From Streptomyces sp. NBC_00483 (lineage in GTDB: Bacteria > Actinomycetota > Actinomycetes > Streptomycetales > Streptomycetaceae), in assembly GCF_036013745.1 (NCBI RefSeq), contig NZ_CP107880.1:8122001-8186000 (forward strand): a stretch of 64,000 bases of DNA. The letters are read 5' to 3'. Numbering within the stretch: the stretch's first letter is position 1; the number at the start of each line of letters is the position of its first letter. Both the position numbers and the translations under genes were made by a program. Of the stretch, positions 36,152-45,110 are shown in pieces. Under the pieces are notes generated by a model, which saw only the letters and a list, made by a program, of their open reading frames with translations, had not been told where the DNA came from and did not search any database.

Positions 36152-36529
36152 ACGCGGGCACGGTGGACGGATGAGCGACGACGTCGACGGGGTGCTGGCC
36201 GGGGTCGGCCCGAGGCTGCGTGAGCTGCGCAAGCGCCGCGGCGCCACCCTGACAGCCCTGTCGGAGGCCACCGGAATCCCGATCAGCACCCTGTCCCGCC
36301 TCGAATCCGGGCACCGCAAGCCGGGGCTCGAACTGCTGCTGCCGCTGGCCAGGGCCCACCAGGTGTCGATCGACGAACTGGTCGGCGCCCCGGCCGACCT
36401 CGACCCGCGCGTGCACCCGCAGCCGATCACGCGTAATGGCGTGACGATCGTGCCGCTGACCCGCAAGCCCGGCGGCCTTCAGGCGTTCAAGCAGATCCTG
36501 CCCGCGGGCCTCACCGACGGCCGGGAGCC

Positions 36530-37476
36530 CTAGGGCGTTTCTGATGGCTCTTGGACGGTGTCGCGGAGCCAGATGACGACTGCTGCGACGGCCAGGGTGC
36601 CGTTGAAGATGTAGTCGCGCTTGTCGTAACGGCTGGCGACCGCACGGAACTGCTTCCACTTGCTGACGCACCGTTCGGCGGCACTGCGGCGGCGGTACTG
36701 GCCTGTGTCGAAGGCCGGAGGCCGGCCGCCGGCCCGGCCCCGCCGCAGACGGTTGCTGCGTTGGTCCTCGGGTTGGGCGATGGTCACCTTGATGTGCCGT
36801 CCGCGCAGGTAGGCGCGGGTGTCGCGGCTGGAGTAGGCCTTGTCTCCGCGGAGCCGGTCCGGGCGGGTGCGGGGCCGCCCCGGCCCGCGCCGGGCGATCC
36901 GCAGGCACTCCAGTACCGGGACGAGCATGGGGTTGTCGCCCCGCTGGCCGGGCGAGGTCTGCCAGACCAGCGGGCGGGCCCGGTCATCGGCCAGGAAATG
37001 GACCTTGCTGGTCAGTCCGCCCCGGGAACGTCCCAGTGCCTCGCGTCCATCGGCCTCCACACGCGCCCCGCCCCCTTTTGCGGGAAGTCACCCGGCGGCC
37101 GGTGCCGGGCCCCGGCCGCATGCTGATGAGCCCGGCAGGACGTGGAGTCGATGTTCACCGCCCACTCGGCCTCCTTCGCCGCCGTGCGGGCCAGGGCACC
37201 GTCCGGGTCGCTCGCGGCGGCCTCGATCTGCAGCTCTGTCAGGATCCGCTGCCAGGTTCCGTCGGCCGACCAGCGGCGATGGCGCTCATAGACGGTCTGC
37301 CACGGCCCGTACCGCTCGGGCAGATCCGGCCACGGCACCCCGGTACGGGCCCGGAACAGTACGCCGTTGATGACTCGGCGGTGATCCGCCCACTGCCCAC
37401 CCGGGGCACCGTTTCCCGGCAACAGCGACTCGATCTTCTGCCACTGCGCGTCCGTCAGTTCATGGCGTCGCACCAT
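36530..37476 (-). CDS. IS5 family (IS427 group) transposase, two frames joined by -1 frameshift
   Basis: OrfA (37476 leftward; HELTDAQWQKIESLLPG) and OrfB (to 36530) together give a DDE transposase: D in NIDSTSCRAHQHAAGARH, D in LRGDKAYSSRDTRAYL, and E in AERCVSKWKQFRAVASRYDK. On the minus strand the frames meet at A AAG GGG (37072-37078), a canonical X XXY YYZ slippery heptamer. Slipping back one base continues as GGARVEADGREALGRSRGGLT, which matches the family. The stop codon TAG of OrfB is supplied by the CTAG target duplication. The element looks intact and potentially active. Confidence 0.88.
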
Positions 37477-37538
37477 ACGACCCGCATGCCCAGCACCCGC
37501 ACTGATCCACCCACCCAGCAAGAGCCATCAGAAACGAC
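36534..37538. mobile_element. IS427-group insertion sequence (IS5 family), 1005 bp
   Basis: The terminal inverted repeats are GGCGTTTCTGATGGCTCTTG on the left and, on the right, the complement of GTCGTTTCTGATGGCTCTTG (19 of 20 identical). CTAG flanks both ends (36530-36533 and 37539-37542), the 4-bp target duplication expected of this group. It is inserted in the XRE-cupin gene immediately next to a MITE. Confidence 0.9.
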
Positions 37539-37542
37539 CTAG

Positions 37543-37725
37543 GGCCCTTCTGACGGATCTTGCTGGAGTCGCGGGGTCTGGCACGCGCATCTGCGGCGTT
37601 GTCGTCGGTTGCCAACGCTCCGCGTTGTCGCCCTCCTCCGCCTTGCAGCTGCACGCACCAGACCCCGCTCGCGGAGCCGGATGATATGCGGCCGCCCGCA
37701 TCCAGCCTGATCCGTCAGAAGGACC
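37543..37725. mobile_element. 183-bp MITE-like element with CTAG target duplication
   Basis: The ends GGCCCTTCTGACGGATC and (complement) GGTCCTTCTGACGGATC match at 16 of 17 bases; inner arms GCGGGGTCTGG and CCAGACCCCGC give a second inverted repeat. CTAG lies at both sides, the left copy shared with the IS. The end resembles that of the neighbouring IS (TCTGA.GG.TCTTGCTGG in common), so an IS427-group transposase may mobilise it in trans. It has no coding capacity. Confidence 0.8.
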
Positions 37726-37960
37726 CTAGCCGCGTTCGCACGAGGGCTATCACTGGCTGTACGTCCTCAAGGGCCGGCTGCGTCTCCTGCTCGGTGACCA
37801 GGACGTCGTCCTCACGGAGGGCGAGGCCGCCGAGTTCGACACCCACCTCCCGCACTGGTTCGGCAACGCCGACGAACGCGCCGTGGAATTCCTCAGCATC
37901 CTGGGCCCCCAGGGCGAGCGCATGCACATCAAGGCCCGCTTCCGGCCGGACGAGAGTTAG

Positions 37961-38217
37961 GTCCGACCGAAACGGCCCATCAAATGGCGCCGGCGAACGG
38001 GTGTGCGGGCGCAGCGCGCTCAGGTATTCGGTCGCAGGTACGAACGCTCATACCAGAGCGGGACCTCGGCCGTCGGAGTTTGTCAACTGCCCCGCGCGTA
38101 TATGCCGTTGGCGACTACCGTGTGTGCTCGCCGTGCGACGCCCGGTCGCACTGCCTGCTGTCTCTCCAGCTGCCGAGCCACCCCCTGAACTCACAGAACC
38201 GAGGACGAGGTCGCCGT
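37961..38217. other. Intergenic region before the conservon
   Basis: No gene is supported. It should contain the conservon promoter; I see no clear -10/-35 pair or dyad. Confidence 0.4.
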
Positions 38218-40392
38218 ATGTCCCAGCTCCGCCAGCCGGCCGCCCGCGCAGACCGCCGCGAAGGCGGTCGGCACGGCAGGCCGGCCGGGCGGGCCGCGCC
38301 ACAGCCGACCGAGACCCACATACGTTCCCAACTCCTGCGCATCGCCATCCTTCCGCCGCTCGCGGTGGCCCTCGGCGCGAGCGCGGCCGTGTTGTTCGTC
38401 CTCCAGCACACGGGGGTGCGGCCCAGCGCGACGCTGTGGGCGGTGCTCGGCGGGGCCTGCCTGGTGACGGTCGCGGGCATCGTGATCGCCGCCATCGCCG
38501 CGCGGCGCACCGCGGCCGTCGTACGCGACCGGGTGCTCGCACTGCGTCAGGGCACCGCGCACCGGCAGTCCGAACTGCGCGCTCTGGTCGAGCAGTTGCG
38601 CAAGGGCGAGGCCCCGCCGCCGCGCCGCGCACCCGCCGTCGGCGCGCCCGGAGGCGACGACTTCGACCGGCTCGGCGTCGACCTCGCGCGCGGCCACGAC
38701 ATCGCGGTGACCGCCGTCGTCCAGGCCACCCAGCTGTCCAGCCAGGCGGGCAGCCGGCAGAAGGTCGAGGTGTTCGTGAACCTCGCCAGGCGCCTGCAGT
38801 CGCTCGTGCACCGGGAGATCAGCCTGCTCGACGAGCTGGAGAACCAGGTCGAGGACCCCGACCTGCTCAAGGGCCTCTTCCACGTCGACCACATGGCCAC
38901 GCGCACCCGTCGGCACGCCGAGAACCTCGCCGTGCTCGGCGGCGCCGTCTCGCGCCGCCAGTGGAGCCACCCCGTGTCCATGACCGAGGTGATGCGCTCC
39001 GCGATCGCCGAGGTCGAGCAGTACTCGCGGGTCAAACTCGTGCCGCCGATCGACGGCACGCTGCGCGGGCACGCCGTCGCCGACTGCATCCACCTGCTGG
39101 CCGAACTCGTCGAGAACGCCACGGTGTTCTCCGCCCCGCACACCCAGGTCCTGCTCCGCGCCAACCAGGTGACGTCCGGACTCGCCATCGAGGTGGAGGA
39201 CCGCGGCCTCGGCATGCCGGTCACCGAGCAGAACAAGATGAACACGCTGCTCACCGACCCCGACCAGGTCAACGTGGCCAGCCTCCTCGCGGACGGCCGC
39301 ATCGGCCTGTTCGTGGTCTCGCAGCTCGCGCGGCGGCACGGCATCACGGTGCGGCTCCAGACCAATATCTACGGGGGAGTCCAGGCGGTCCTCGTGCTGC
39401 CCCAGGACCTGCTCGGCGGCGACGGCGACACGGACGGCGCGGGCGTGCGCATCCCGCACGTGCGCAAGGCCGCCGCGGCGGCGACCGCGAACAGCGTCCT
39501 CGGCGCCGAGCCGACGCCGTCGGCGAACGGCCACCGGGCGGGGCCGCCGCCGCAGTCCGCCCCGGACACCAACGGCACCCGGCCCGCACCCGCCAACGCG
39601 CCCGCCCCGGCGCCCCCTTCACCCGCACCGCTCCACGGAGCCGTCTCCGTGGTCCCGCGACAGCCGCCCACGGGAACGTCCCCTGCAGGCGCGCCGACGG
39701 GAACGCCCCTTGCGGGCGCGCCGACGGGAACTCCTCCTGCGGGCGCGCCGACGGGAACGCCCCCTACGGGCACGCCCACAGGAACGCCCCCTGCGGGAAC
39801 GCCGATTGGCGCGCCTCCCTCCGCCCCGCCCACCGACACCCCCGCCACGGGCACGCCTCCCGCCGGCACCCCAACGGGCCTGCCGACCAGGGGCGCACCC
39901 CTCAACGGCACCGGCATCGGCACCGGCACCGGCACGCCCACAGGAACGCCTCCCAACGGCACACCACCCGCAACACCACCCGCCCCCTCCCGCCCCGGAA
40001 CCCACGCCGCTCCCCTCCCACAGCGCATCGCCGGCGACTCCCGCCCCACCCCCGCCGACGCCGTCCCCGGCATCCGCCCCGAGACCCGCGAGGCCGCGGC
40101 CCACGCCGAGCCCCCGGTCGCCCGTCCTGAAGGAGCCGTGCGAGGCGCCATGGGCCGGCCCCAACTGCCGCGCCGCAGGGCCCAGGAGCACATCGCCCCG
40201 CAACTGCGCGGCGGCCCCGCACCGCGCCACGAGGACGCGACCCCGTCCGTGCACGACCCCGGCCTCATGGCCGCCTTCCAGCGCGGCATCACGCTCGCCG
40301 AGTCGGCCGAACCACGCGCCCCCGGCGACGAGGGGCCGGACGCTCAGCGGTGGGAGCCGGGCCCCGACGACCGAGGCGGCGCCCCTGCATGA
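38218..40392 (+). CDS. cvnA: Conservon sensor histidine kinase-like protein CvnA
   Basis: 724 residues. There are two N-terminal membrane helices (about 40-60 and 68-92), then a coiled region and a HATPase_c domain at about 270-400 (ELVENATVFSAPHTQV is the N-box; EDRGLGMPV is the G1 box). There is no normal H-box dimerisation motif, as is usual for conservon CvnA proteins. The C-terminal 300 residues are Pro/Thr/Ala/Gly-rich, with five 27-bp repeats encoding PTGTPPAGA. Conservons resemble eukaryotic GPCR-G-protein modules at the Streptomyces membrane, with CvnA as the sensor. The ATG at 38218 follows a GAGGACGAGG ribosome site. Confidence 0.9.
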   Translation: MSQLRQPAARADRREGGRHGRPAGRAAPQPTETHIRSQLLRIAILPPLAVALGASAAVLFVLQHTGVRPSATLWAVLGGACLVTVAGIVIAAIAARRTAAVVRDRVLALRQGTAHRQSELRALVEQLRKGEAPPPRRAPAVGAPGGDDFDRLGVDLARGHDIAVTAVVQATQLSSQAGSRQKVEVFVNLARRLQSLVHREISLLDELENQVEDPDLLKGLFHVDHMATRTRRHAENLAVLGGAVSRRQWSHPVSMTEVMRSAIAEVEQYSRVKLVPPIDGTLRGHAVADCIHLLAELVENATVFSAPHTQVLLRANQVTSGLAIEVEDRGLGMPVTEQNKMNTLLTDPDQVNVASLLADGRIGLFVVSQLARRHGITVRLQTNIYGGVQAVLVLPQDLLGGDGDTDGAGVRIPHVRKAAAAATANSVLGAEPTPSANGHRAGPPPQSAPDTNGTRPAPANAPAPAPPSPAPLHGAVSVVPRQPPTGTSPAGAPTGTPLAGAPTGTPPAGAPTGTPPTGTPTGTPPAGTPIGAPPSAPPTDTPATGTPPAGTPTGLPTRGAPLNGTGIGTGTGTPTGTPPNGTPPATPPAPSRPGTHAAPLPQRIAGDSRPTPADAVPGIRPETREAAAHAEPPVARPEGAVRGAMGRPQLPRRRAQEHIAPQLRGGPAPRHEDATPSVHDPGLMAAFQRGITLAESAEPRAPGDEGPDAQRWEPGPDDRGGAPA
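39667..39801 (+). repeat. 27-bp in-frame minisatellite in cvnA
   Basis: Five consecutive 27-bp units (CCGACGGGAACGCC core) encode PTGTxPAGA nonapeptides in the flexible tail of CvnA. Confidence 0.8.
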
Positions 40393-40557
40393 CGACCGTG
40401 ACGCCGCACATGCGCCCGCCCCCGCCCTCGTACACGTACGCGCACGCCACCACGCACGCGTGCCCACCCGAAAGCCCGTACCGCACCCGCACCCGCCCCA
40501 GCCGATCCCCCACCTTTTTGCACCACACCCAGCAGTCCACCAAGGAGTCGATCCCCC
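40393..40557. other. Gap between cvnA and cvnB
   Basis: 165 bp, C-rich and without a supported gene. It separates cvnA from the tightly packed cvnBCD block. Confidence 0.35.
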
Positions 40558-40992
40558 ATGGCGAGCGATGTGCCGACGGGTCATGTGTCCGATCTCGACT
40601 GGCTGATGAGCGGCCTCGTCCAGCGCGTTCCCCACACCAACAGCGCCGTGCTGCTGTCCTCCGACGGGCTCGTCAAGTCCGTGCACGGGCTCGACGCCGA
40701 CAGCGCCGACCATATGGCGGCCCTCGCTTCGGGCCTCTACTCGCTCGGCCGCAGCGCGGGCATCCGGTTCGCCGACGGAGGCGACGTACGGCAGGTGGTG
40801 GTGGAGCTCGACTCGGCGCTGCTGTTCGTGTCGACCGCGGGCTCCGGCACCTGCCTCGCGGTCCTCGCCGGGCGCGACGCGGACGCGGCCGTGCTCGGCT
40901 ATGAGATGGCCATGCTCGTCAAGAGCGTGCGCCCCTACCTGGTGACCGCACCCCGGCAGCCCTCCGCCGAGCCCACGGCGATGAGGAATTGA
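40558..40992 (+). CDS. cvnB: Roadblock/LC7 domain protein CvnB
   Basis: A 144-residue roadblock/LC7 protein: DLDWLMSGLVQRVPHTNSAVLLSSDGL followed by an alternating beta-alpha fold to LAGRDADAAVLGYEMAMLV. In conservons, CvnB is thought to regulate the GTPase CvnD together with CvnC. It is followed directly by cvnC, with GAGGA inside its 3' end acting as ribosome site for the next gene. Confidence 0.93.
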   Translation: MASDVPTGHVSDLDWLMSGLVQRVPHTNSAVLLSSDGLVKSVHGLDADSADHMAALASGLYSLGRSAGIRFADGGDVRQVVVELDSALLFVSTAGSGTCLAVLAGRDADAAVLGYEMAMLVKSVRPYLVTAPRQPSAEPTAMRN

Positions 40993-40994
40993 CG

Positions 40995-41366
40995 GTGGCG
41001 GCCCCGCAGGACGGGCCATGGCTGGACGGCGCCGCGGGCCGGCTCGTGCGTCCGTACGCGATCAGCAACGGACGTACTCGGCCGAGTACGTCGATGGATC
41101 TGCTCACCCATGTGATGGCCACAGGGGCGACCCCCCTCGGCTATCTGGGTCCGGAACACAGCCAGGCGCTCGACCTGTGTGCGCAGCCCACATCGGTCGC
41201 GGAGATCGCCGGTCATCTGAAGCTCCCCGCAGGCGTGACCAAGGTGCTCCTCTCCGACCTCGTCGACTGCCAAGCCATCACCACCAAGCCCCCCACGTTC
41301 CACGACAACCCCACTGACCGGTCCCTACTGGAGGCAGTGCTCGATGGACTACGACGCCAGCTCTGA
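40995..41366 (+). CDS. cvnC: DUF742 domain protein CvnC
   Basis: A 123-residue DUF742 protein (LVRPYAISNGRTRP is the characteristic N-terminal motif; PTSVAEIAGHLKLPAGVTKVLLSDL is a winged-helix-like region). I use GTG 40995 because GAGGA lies 7 nt upstream; TTG 40989 overlapping the cvnB stop is too close to that site. The end overlaps cvnD by 23 bp, so the pair is coupled. Confidence 0.9.
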   Translation: MAAPQDGPWLDGAAGRLVRPYAISNGRTRPSTSMDLLTHVMATGATPLGYLGPEHSQALDLCAQPTSVAEIAGHLKLPAGVTKVLLSDLVDCQAITTKPPTFHDNPTDRSLLEAVLDGLRRQL

Positions 41367-41943
41367 CCCTTTCCCCACCGCACTGAAGATCTTGGTCGCG
41401 GGCGGGTTCGGGGTCGGCAAGACGACCTTCGTAGGGGCCGTCAGCGAGATCGCTCCGCTCAGCACGGAAGAACTGCTCACCACGGTCAGCGCGGATACCG
41501 ACAACCTCGACGGCATCGAGAACAAGGTCGAGACGACCGTCGCGATGGACTTCGGGCGGATCACCCTGGACCCCGAGCATGTCCTCTATCTGTTCGGCAC
41601 GCCGGGCCAGGAGCGCTTCTGGTTCATGTGGGACGAGCTGTCCGAGGGCGCCCTCGGAGCGGTCATCCTCGCGGACACACGCCGCCTGGAGGACTGCTTC
41701 GCCGCCGTCGACTTCTTCGAGGAGCGCGGCATGGGCTTCATCGTGGCGGTCAACGAGTTCGACGGCGGCTACCGCTACGAGGCCGAGGAGGTCCGCGCCG
41801 CCATCGACCTGGACCCGGCGGTGCCCGTCGTGCGCTGCGACGCGCGCATCTCGAGCTCCGGCATCCAGACGCTGCTCACCCTCGTACGACACCTGCTGGC
41901 GCACGCACCCGCGACCGCCACGGGGTTCGGAGCCCACACGTGA
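41344..41943 (+). CDS. cvnD: Conservon GTPase CvnD
   Basis: A 199-residue small GTPase-like protein of the MglA/Ras-related bacterial group. P-loop GGFGVGKTT is at residues 20-28, TVAMDFGRI is the switch I region, LFGTPGQERFWFMW is G3/switch II, and VAVNEFD is the NKxD-like G4 (N-E-F-D, a known deviation in this family). It is the G-protein-like output of the conservon. The start lies within cvnC and the stop overlaps the GAF gene (GTGA). Confidence 0.93.
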   Translation: MDYDASSDPFPTALKILVAGGFGVGKTTFVGAVSEIAPLSTEELLTTVSADTDNLDGIENKVETTVAMDFGRITLDPEHVLYLFGTPGQERFWFMWDELSEGALGAVILADTRRLEDCFAAVDFFEERGMGFIVAVNEFDGGYRYEAEEVRAAIDLDPAVPVVRCDARISSSGIQTLLTLVRHLLAHAPATATGFGAHT

Positions 41944-42536
41944 CGTACGACGCGACCAGGAGGCTGCTGCTGACCCCGCAGGATCAGGAGGGCGTCGAGC
42001 GGGCCCGCCGGTTGCGAAGGCTCGACCTGGGGCAGCGCGCCGAGCCGGTGTTCGACCGCTTCGCGGACCGGCTCGCCGAGGTGACGGGCGCGCCGTACGC
42101 CATGGTCAACTTCATTGACGAGAACCGGCAGTTCTTCGCCGGGCTGCACACCCCCGACGGGGACCACCGCGGCGGCGAACTCGGCGCGGTGGCCGCCGCG
42201 GCTGCCAAATCGACGTCTACGGAAGGTGAAGTGGCGCGCTACATGGCGCGCGATCACGGTTACTGCCCACATGTAGTCGTGCGGCGCAAAGCACTCGTCC
42301 TTGAAGACGTGTGCGACTATCCGCGCTTCGCGGGCAACCCTGTAGTCGACGAAATCGGCATCCGCTCCTACTTGGGCGCGCCTTTGATCGACGAGCGCAC
42401 GGGGCTCGCGCTCGGCACCGTGTGCGCGGTCGCGACCGAGCCCCGCCCGTGGGGACAGGCGGGGCTCGCGACCATCAAGTCGATGGCGGGTGAACTGATG
42501 CAACTGGTGCGGGGGCGGGGCGACCTGCTCGGTTAG
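41940..42536 (+). CDS. GAF domain protein downstream of the conservon
   Basis: A 198-residue protein with a single GAF domain at about 30-180 (GAPYAMVNFIDENRQFFAG, then SYLGAPLIDERTGLALGTVCA). GAF domains bind small molecules or redox cofactors. It has no output domain, so it may act through protein contact. Coupling to cvnD by a GTGA overlap suggests it is a fifth conservon member; many conservons instead carry a cytochrome P450 there. Confidence 0.88.
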   Translation: MTYDATRRLLLTPQDQEGVERARRLRRLDLGQRAEPVFDRFADRLAEVTGAPYAMVNFIDENRQFFAGLHTPDGDHRGGELGAVAAAAAKSTSTEGEVARYMARDHGYCPHVVVRRKALVLEDVCDYPRFAGNPVVDEIGIRSYLGAPLIDERTGLALGTVCAVATEPRPWGQAGLATIKSMAGELMQLVRGRGDLLG

Positions 42537-42556
42537 GTTCTGTCGTTCGGATCAGG

Positions 42557-43993
42557 TCAGGCCCGCACCGCACGGGCGTCCCGGCGCTGCTTGACGTAAC
42601 CGCCCGCGGCCAGCGCGACCACCAGGATCGCCGAGACGAACAGCTGGTTGCGGCCGTCGGCGGTGCTGGCCATGACCACGAAGACGCCCGCGATCGCCGC
42701 CAGGGCGAGCCACGTCAGATACGGGAAGCCCCACATCTTCACGGTGAGCAGCTCGGGCGACTCGCGCTCCAGGCGGCGGCGCATCTTCAGCTGCGCGAGG
42801 CAGATGAAGACCCAGCCGACGAGGATGGCGACACCGGTCGTGTTCATCAGCCAGGTGAACACGGTGTCGGGCCACCAGACGCCGGCGAACACCGCGAAGA
42901 AGCCGAACAGGCAGGACGCGAGCACCGCGGCCACCGGCACGCGGCGGTGCACCCGGCCCAGGAAGCGCGGGCCGAGGCCGCGCGAGACGAGCGAGTAGGC
43001 CATGCGGGACGAGCCGTAGATGTTGGCGTTCATCGCCGACAGCAGGGCGACGAGGATGACGACCTGCATGATGGTGCCGGCGGCCGGGATACCGAACTCG
43101 TTGAGGACCGTGACGTACGGGCCGTCGGTGGCGACGTTCGGGTCGTTCCACGGCACCAGGGCGACGACGAGCGCCATGGACCCTACGTAGAAGAGCGCGA
43201 TGCGCCACACGGCGGTGCGCACGGCGCGTGCCACGTTCTCGCGCGGCTTGTCGGACTCGGCGGCGGCGATGGACACCGTCTCCAGGCCGCCGTACGCGAA
43301 GACGGCGGTGAGCAGTCCGGCGATCAGGCCGGAGCTGCCGGTGGGGAAGAAGCCGCCCCGGCCGGTGAGGTTCGAGGCGCCGGGGGCGTCACCGAAGACG
43401 CCGAAGATGCCCAGGATGCCGAGGACCAGGAACGCGCAGATCGCGGTGACCTTCAGGGCCGAGAAGAAGAACTCGAACTCGCCGAAGTTGCGCACGGCGG
43501 CCAGGTTGCTCAGGCAGAAGAACACCATGAAGACGGCGACCCACCCGTAGGCGGGCAGGAACGGCACCCAGCCGTGCATGATCTGCCCGGCCGCCGTCGC
43601 CTCCGCGGCCACACCGCAGGTCAGCATGACCCAGTACATCCAGCCGGAGGTCGCCCCCGCCCAGGCGCCGAGTTCGCGTTCGGCGTGCACGGAGAACGAG
43701 CCGGTGGCCGGCCGTGCGGCGGACATCTCGCCGAGCATCCGCATCAGCAGCATGACCACGAACCCGGCGCCTGCGAAGAGCAGTACGACCGCGGGCCCCG
43801 CGGCGGCGATCCCGGCACCCGACCCTACGAAGAGGCCCGCGCCGATGACACCGCCGAGGGCGATCATCGAAAGGTGCCGCTGCTTGAGGCCGTGGCCGAG
43901 TTCTGTGCCGGTGGAGGCGTCCCCGACGTCGCCCGGCGTGGCGCCGACGTCGGATCCGGCTCCTGGCCGGTCCGTGACGGAGGTCCGTGTCAT
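42557..43993 (-). CDS. Amino acid permease, APC superfamily (GabP/AAT type)
   Basis: A 478-residue transporter of about 12 helices. LKQRHLSMIALGGVIGAGLFVGSG is the canonical AAT-family first helix, and VFAYGGLETVSIAAAESDKPRENV matches the conserved amphipathic region of GABA/aromatic amino acid permeases. The N-terminal 34 residues are acidic and variable. It is convergent with the conservon and has no catabolic partner beside it. The specific amino acid is unknown. Confidence 0.92.
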   Translation of the reverse strand: MTRTSVTDRPGAGSDVGATPGDVGDASTGTELGHGLKQRHLSMIALGGVIGAGLFVGSGAGIAAAGPAVVLLFAGAGFVVMLLMRMLGEMSAARPATGSFSVHAERELGAWAGATSGWMYWVMLTCGVAAEATAAGQIMHGWVPFLPAYGWVAVFMVFFCLSNLAAVRNFGEFEFFFSALKVTAICAFLVLGILGIFGVFGDAPGASNLTGRGGFFPTGSSGLIAGLLTAVFAYGGLETVSIAAAESDKPRENVARAVRTAVWRIALFYVGSMALVVALVPWNDPNVATDGPYVTVLNEFGIPAAGTIMQVVILVALLSAMNANIYGSSRMAYSLVSRGLGPRFLGRVHRRVPVAAVLASCLFGFFAVFAGVWWPDTVFTWLMNTTGVAILVGWVFICLAQLKMRRRLERESPELLTVKMWGFPYLTWLALAAIAGVFVVMASTADGRNQLFVSAILVVALAAGGYVKQRRDARAVRA

Positions 43994-44177
43994 GGTCGTG
44001 CCTGTTCGCTATCTGAGACGGGTTGAAGTGCGGCGACAGTATGCGACCAAGTGGGATGCGATGCGTCGAGCGTCCGTTATTCGGACACTCCGTTCGTTGA
44101 GCGGATCAACCGGCCTTCAGTACGTCTTCGGTGTGCCCTCTGAAATGCCCTCAACAGGCCTTTGAACAGGGGGTTCT
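43994..44177. other. Intergenic region upstream of the permease
   Basis: 184 bp without a supported gene, between the permease start and the stop of the next minus-strand gene. It presumably carries the permease promoter. Confidence 0.35.
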
Positions 44178-44798
44178 TCAGCGCGGCCGCTTGAACCACT
44201 GGCGCGCCGACGCCTGCGACAGCAGCACGATCAGGGTGATGGTCCCCGCGAGCGGCAGGAGGCCGCTCACGCTTTGACTCCTGCCCATGGCGGCGAGGAA
44301 CAGCAGGATCTGCATGCTCGCCAGAACGACCACTGTGACGCGCACGCCGTTGCCCGCCGACCGGAAGCTCAGGGCGAAGCCGCCGATCACCAGGACCAGC
44401 ACGCTGCTGCCCAGCACCTGCCCGGCGGCCTCCGCGCCCAGCAGCGCACCCATGGCGATCGAACCGATGATGCTCAGCCCCACAAGGACGAAGGCGAACA
44501 CGCGCGCGACGCGCACGCTGGACGGCATCTCCGGTATCGGCGGCATTCCGAGGCCCGGCCCGTAGCCGTATCCGTGCCCGTATCCGGGTGCCTGTGCGTA
44601 CCCCGGGCCTTGCCCGTAGCCGGGCGCCTGGCCGTAGGCCTGTGGCTGACCGTGAGCCTGCGGCTGTCCTGGCGGGCCGAACTGCCCGTACTGGCCTTGC
44701 TGCTGGCCCTGCTGTCCGTACGGGGGCTGCTGGCCCTGTTGTCCGTACGGGCCCTGTTGTCCGTACGGGTCGGGGTTCTGGGGCGGCGGTGCGGTCAT
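44178..44798 (-). CDS. Membrane protein with Gln/Gly/Tyr-rich N-terminus
   Basis: A 206-residue protein. Residues 1-85 are a low-complexity PYGQQG/PGYGQ region; residues 95-200 contain four hydrophobic helices ([20 protein letters not shown], then [18 protein letters not shown]). Proteins of this design are common in Streptomyces, but the function is not known. I chose ATG 44798 ([13 protein letters not shown]); the longer frame to 44858 lacks support. It is divergent from tdh. Confidence 0.75.
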   Translation of the reverse strand: MTAPPPQNPDPYGQQGPYGQQGQQPPYGQQGQQQGQYGQFGPPGQPQAHGQPQAYGQAPGYGQGPGYAQAPGYGHGYGYGPGLGMPPIPEMPSSVRVARVFAFVLVGLSIIGSIAMGALLGAEAAGQVLGSSVLVLVIGGFALSFRSAGNGVRVTVVVLASMQILLFLAAMGRSQSVSGLLPLAGTITLIVLLSQASARQWFKRPR

Positions 44799-45110
44799 CG
44801 AAACTCCGTGGATGTCCGTGGATGGTGGATGTGTGGGCGCCGTGAAGCTGCAGAGCATAGCGAAAGCGTGTGCGAGGGCAGGGCGTTGGCCGCCTCCTGC
44901 GGGGCGGCAGGCAGGCCTGTAGGAAACCTGGGGCGCCGCTTAAGAAAACCTCGATGGACCGAACGCGCCGCGTACGGAAGAGTCTGCGGTGTCGGCGGAC
45001 CGCATACGGGACGTATCCGGATGACTGCCGCAGCACACCCCACCACCCACTCTCCCTCGCACGGGGGCCGGTTCGCCCTGCCCGCGTGCGCGACGACAGG
45101 AGTCGAACCC

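Larger units (their letters stand above)
36171..37960 (+). pseudogene. XRE-cupin transcriptional regulator interrupted by two insertion elements
   Basis: The 5' part (36171-36530, about 120 residues) carries the helix-turn-helix (LSEATGIPISTLSRLESGHRKPG) and the start of the sensory region. The 3' part (37730-37960, about 76 residues) carries the cupin (HEGYHWLYVLKGRLRLLLGD and HLPHWFGNADE). Together they give roughly 197 residues, the usual family length. Between them sit an IS427-type IS and a 183-bp MITE. Joining the flanks at CTAG gives GAG CCC TAG CCG, an in-frame stop, so either the ancestral codon differed or the gene was already mutated. A truncated HTH-only product of 120 residues could still be made. 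Confidence 0.85.

Noticed and set aside
37560..40130. 856-residue plus-strand frame across the MITE and cvnA
   Set aside because: It runs out of frame through the MITE, the cupin fragment and CvnA, with a Pro/Arg-rich product; CvnA and the cupin fragment are the real readings.
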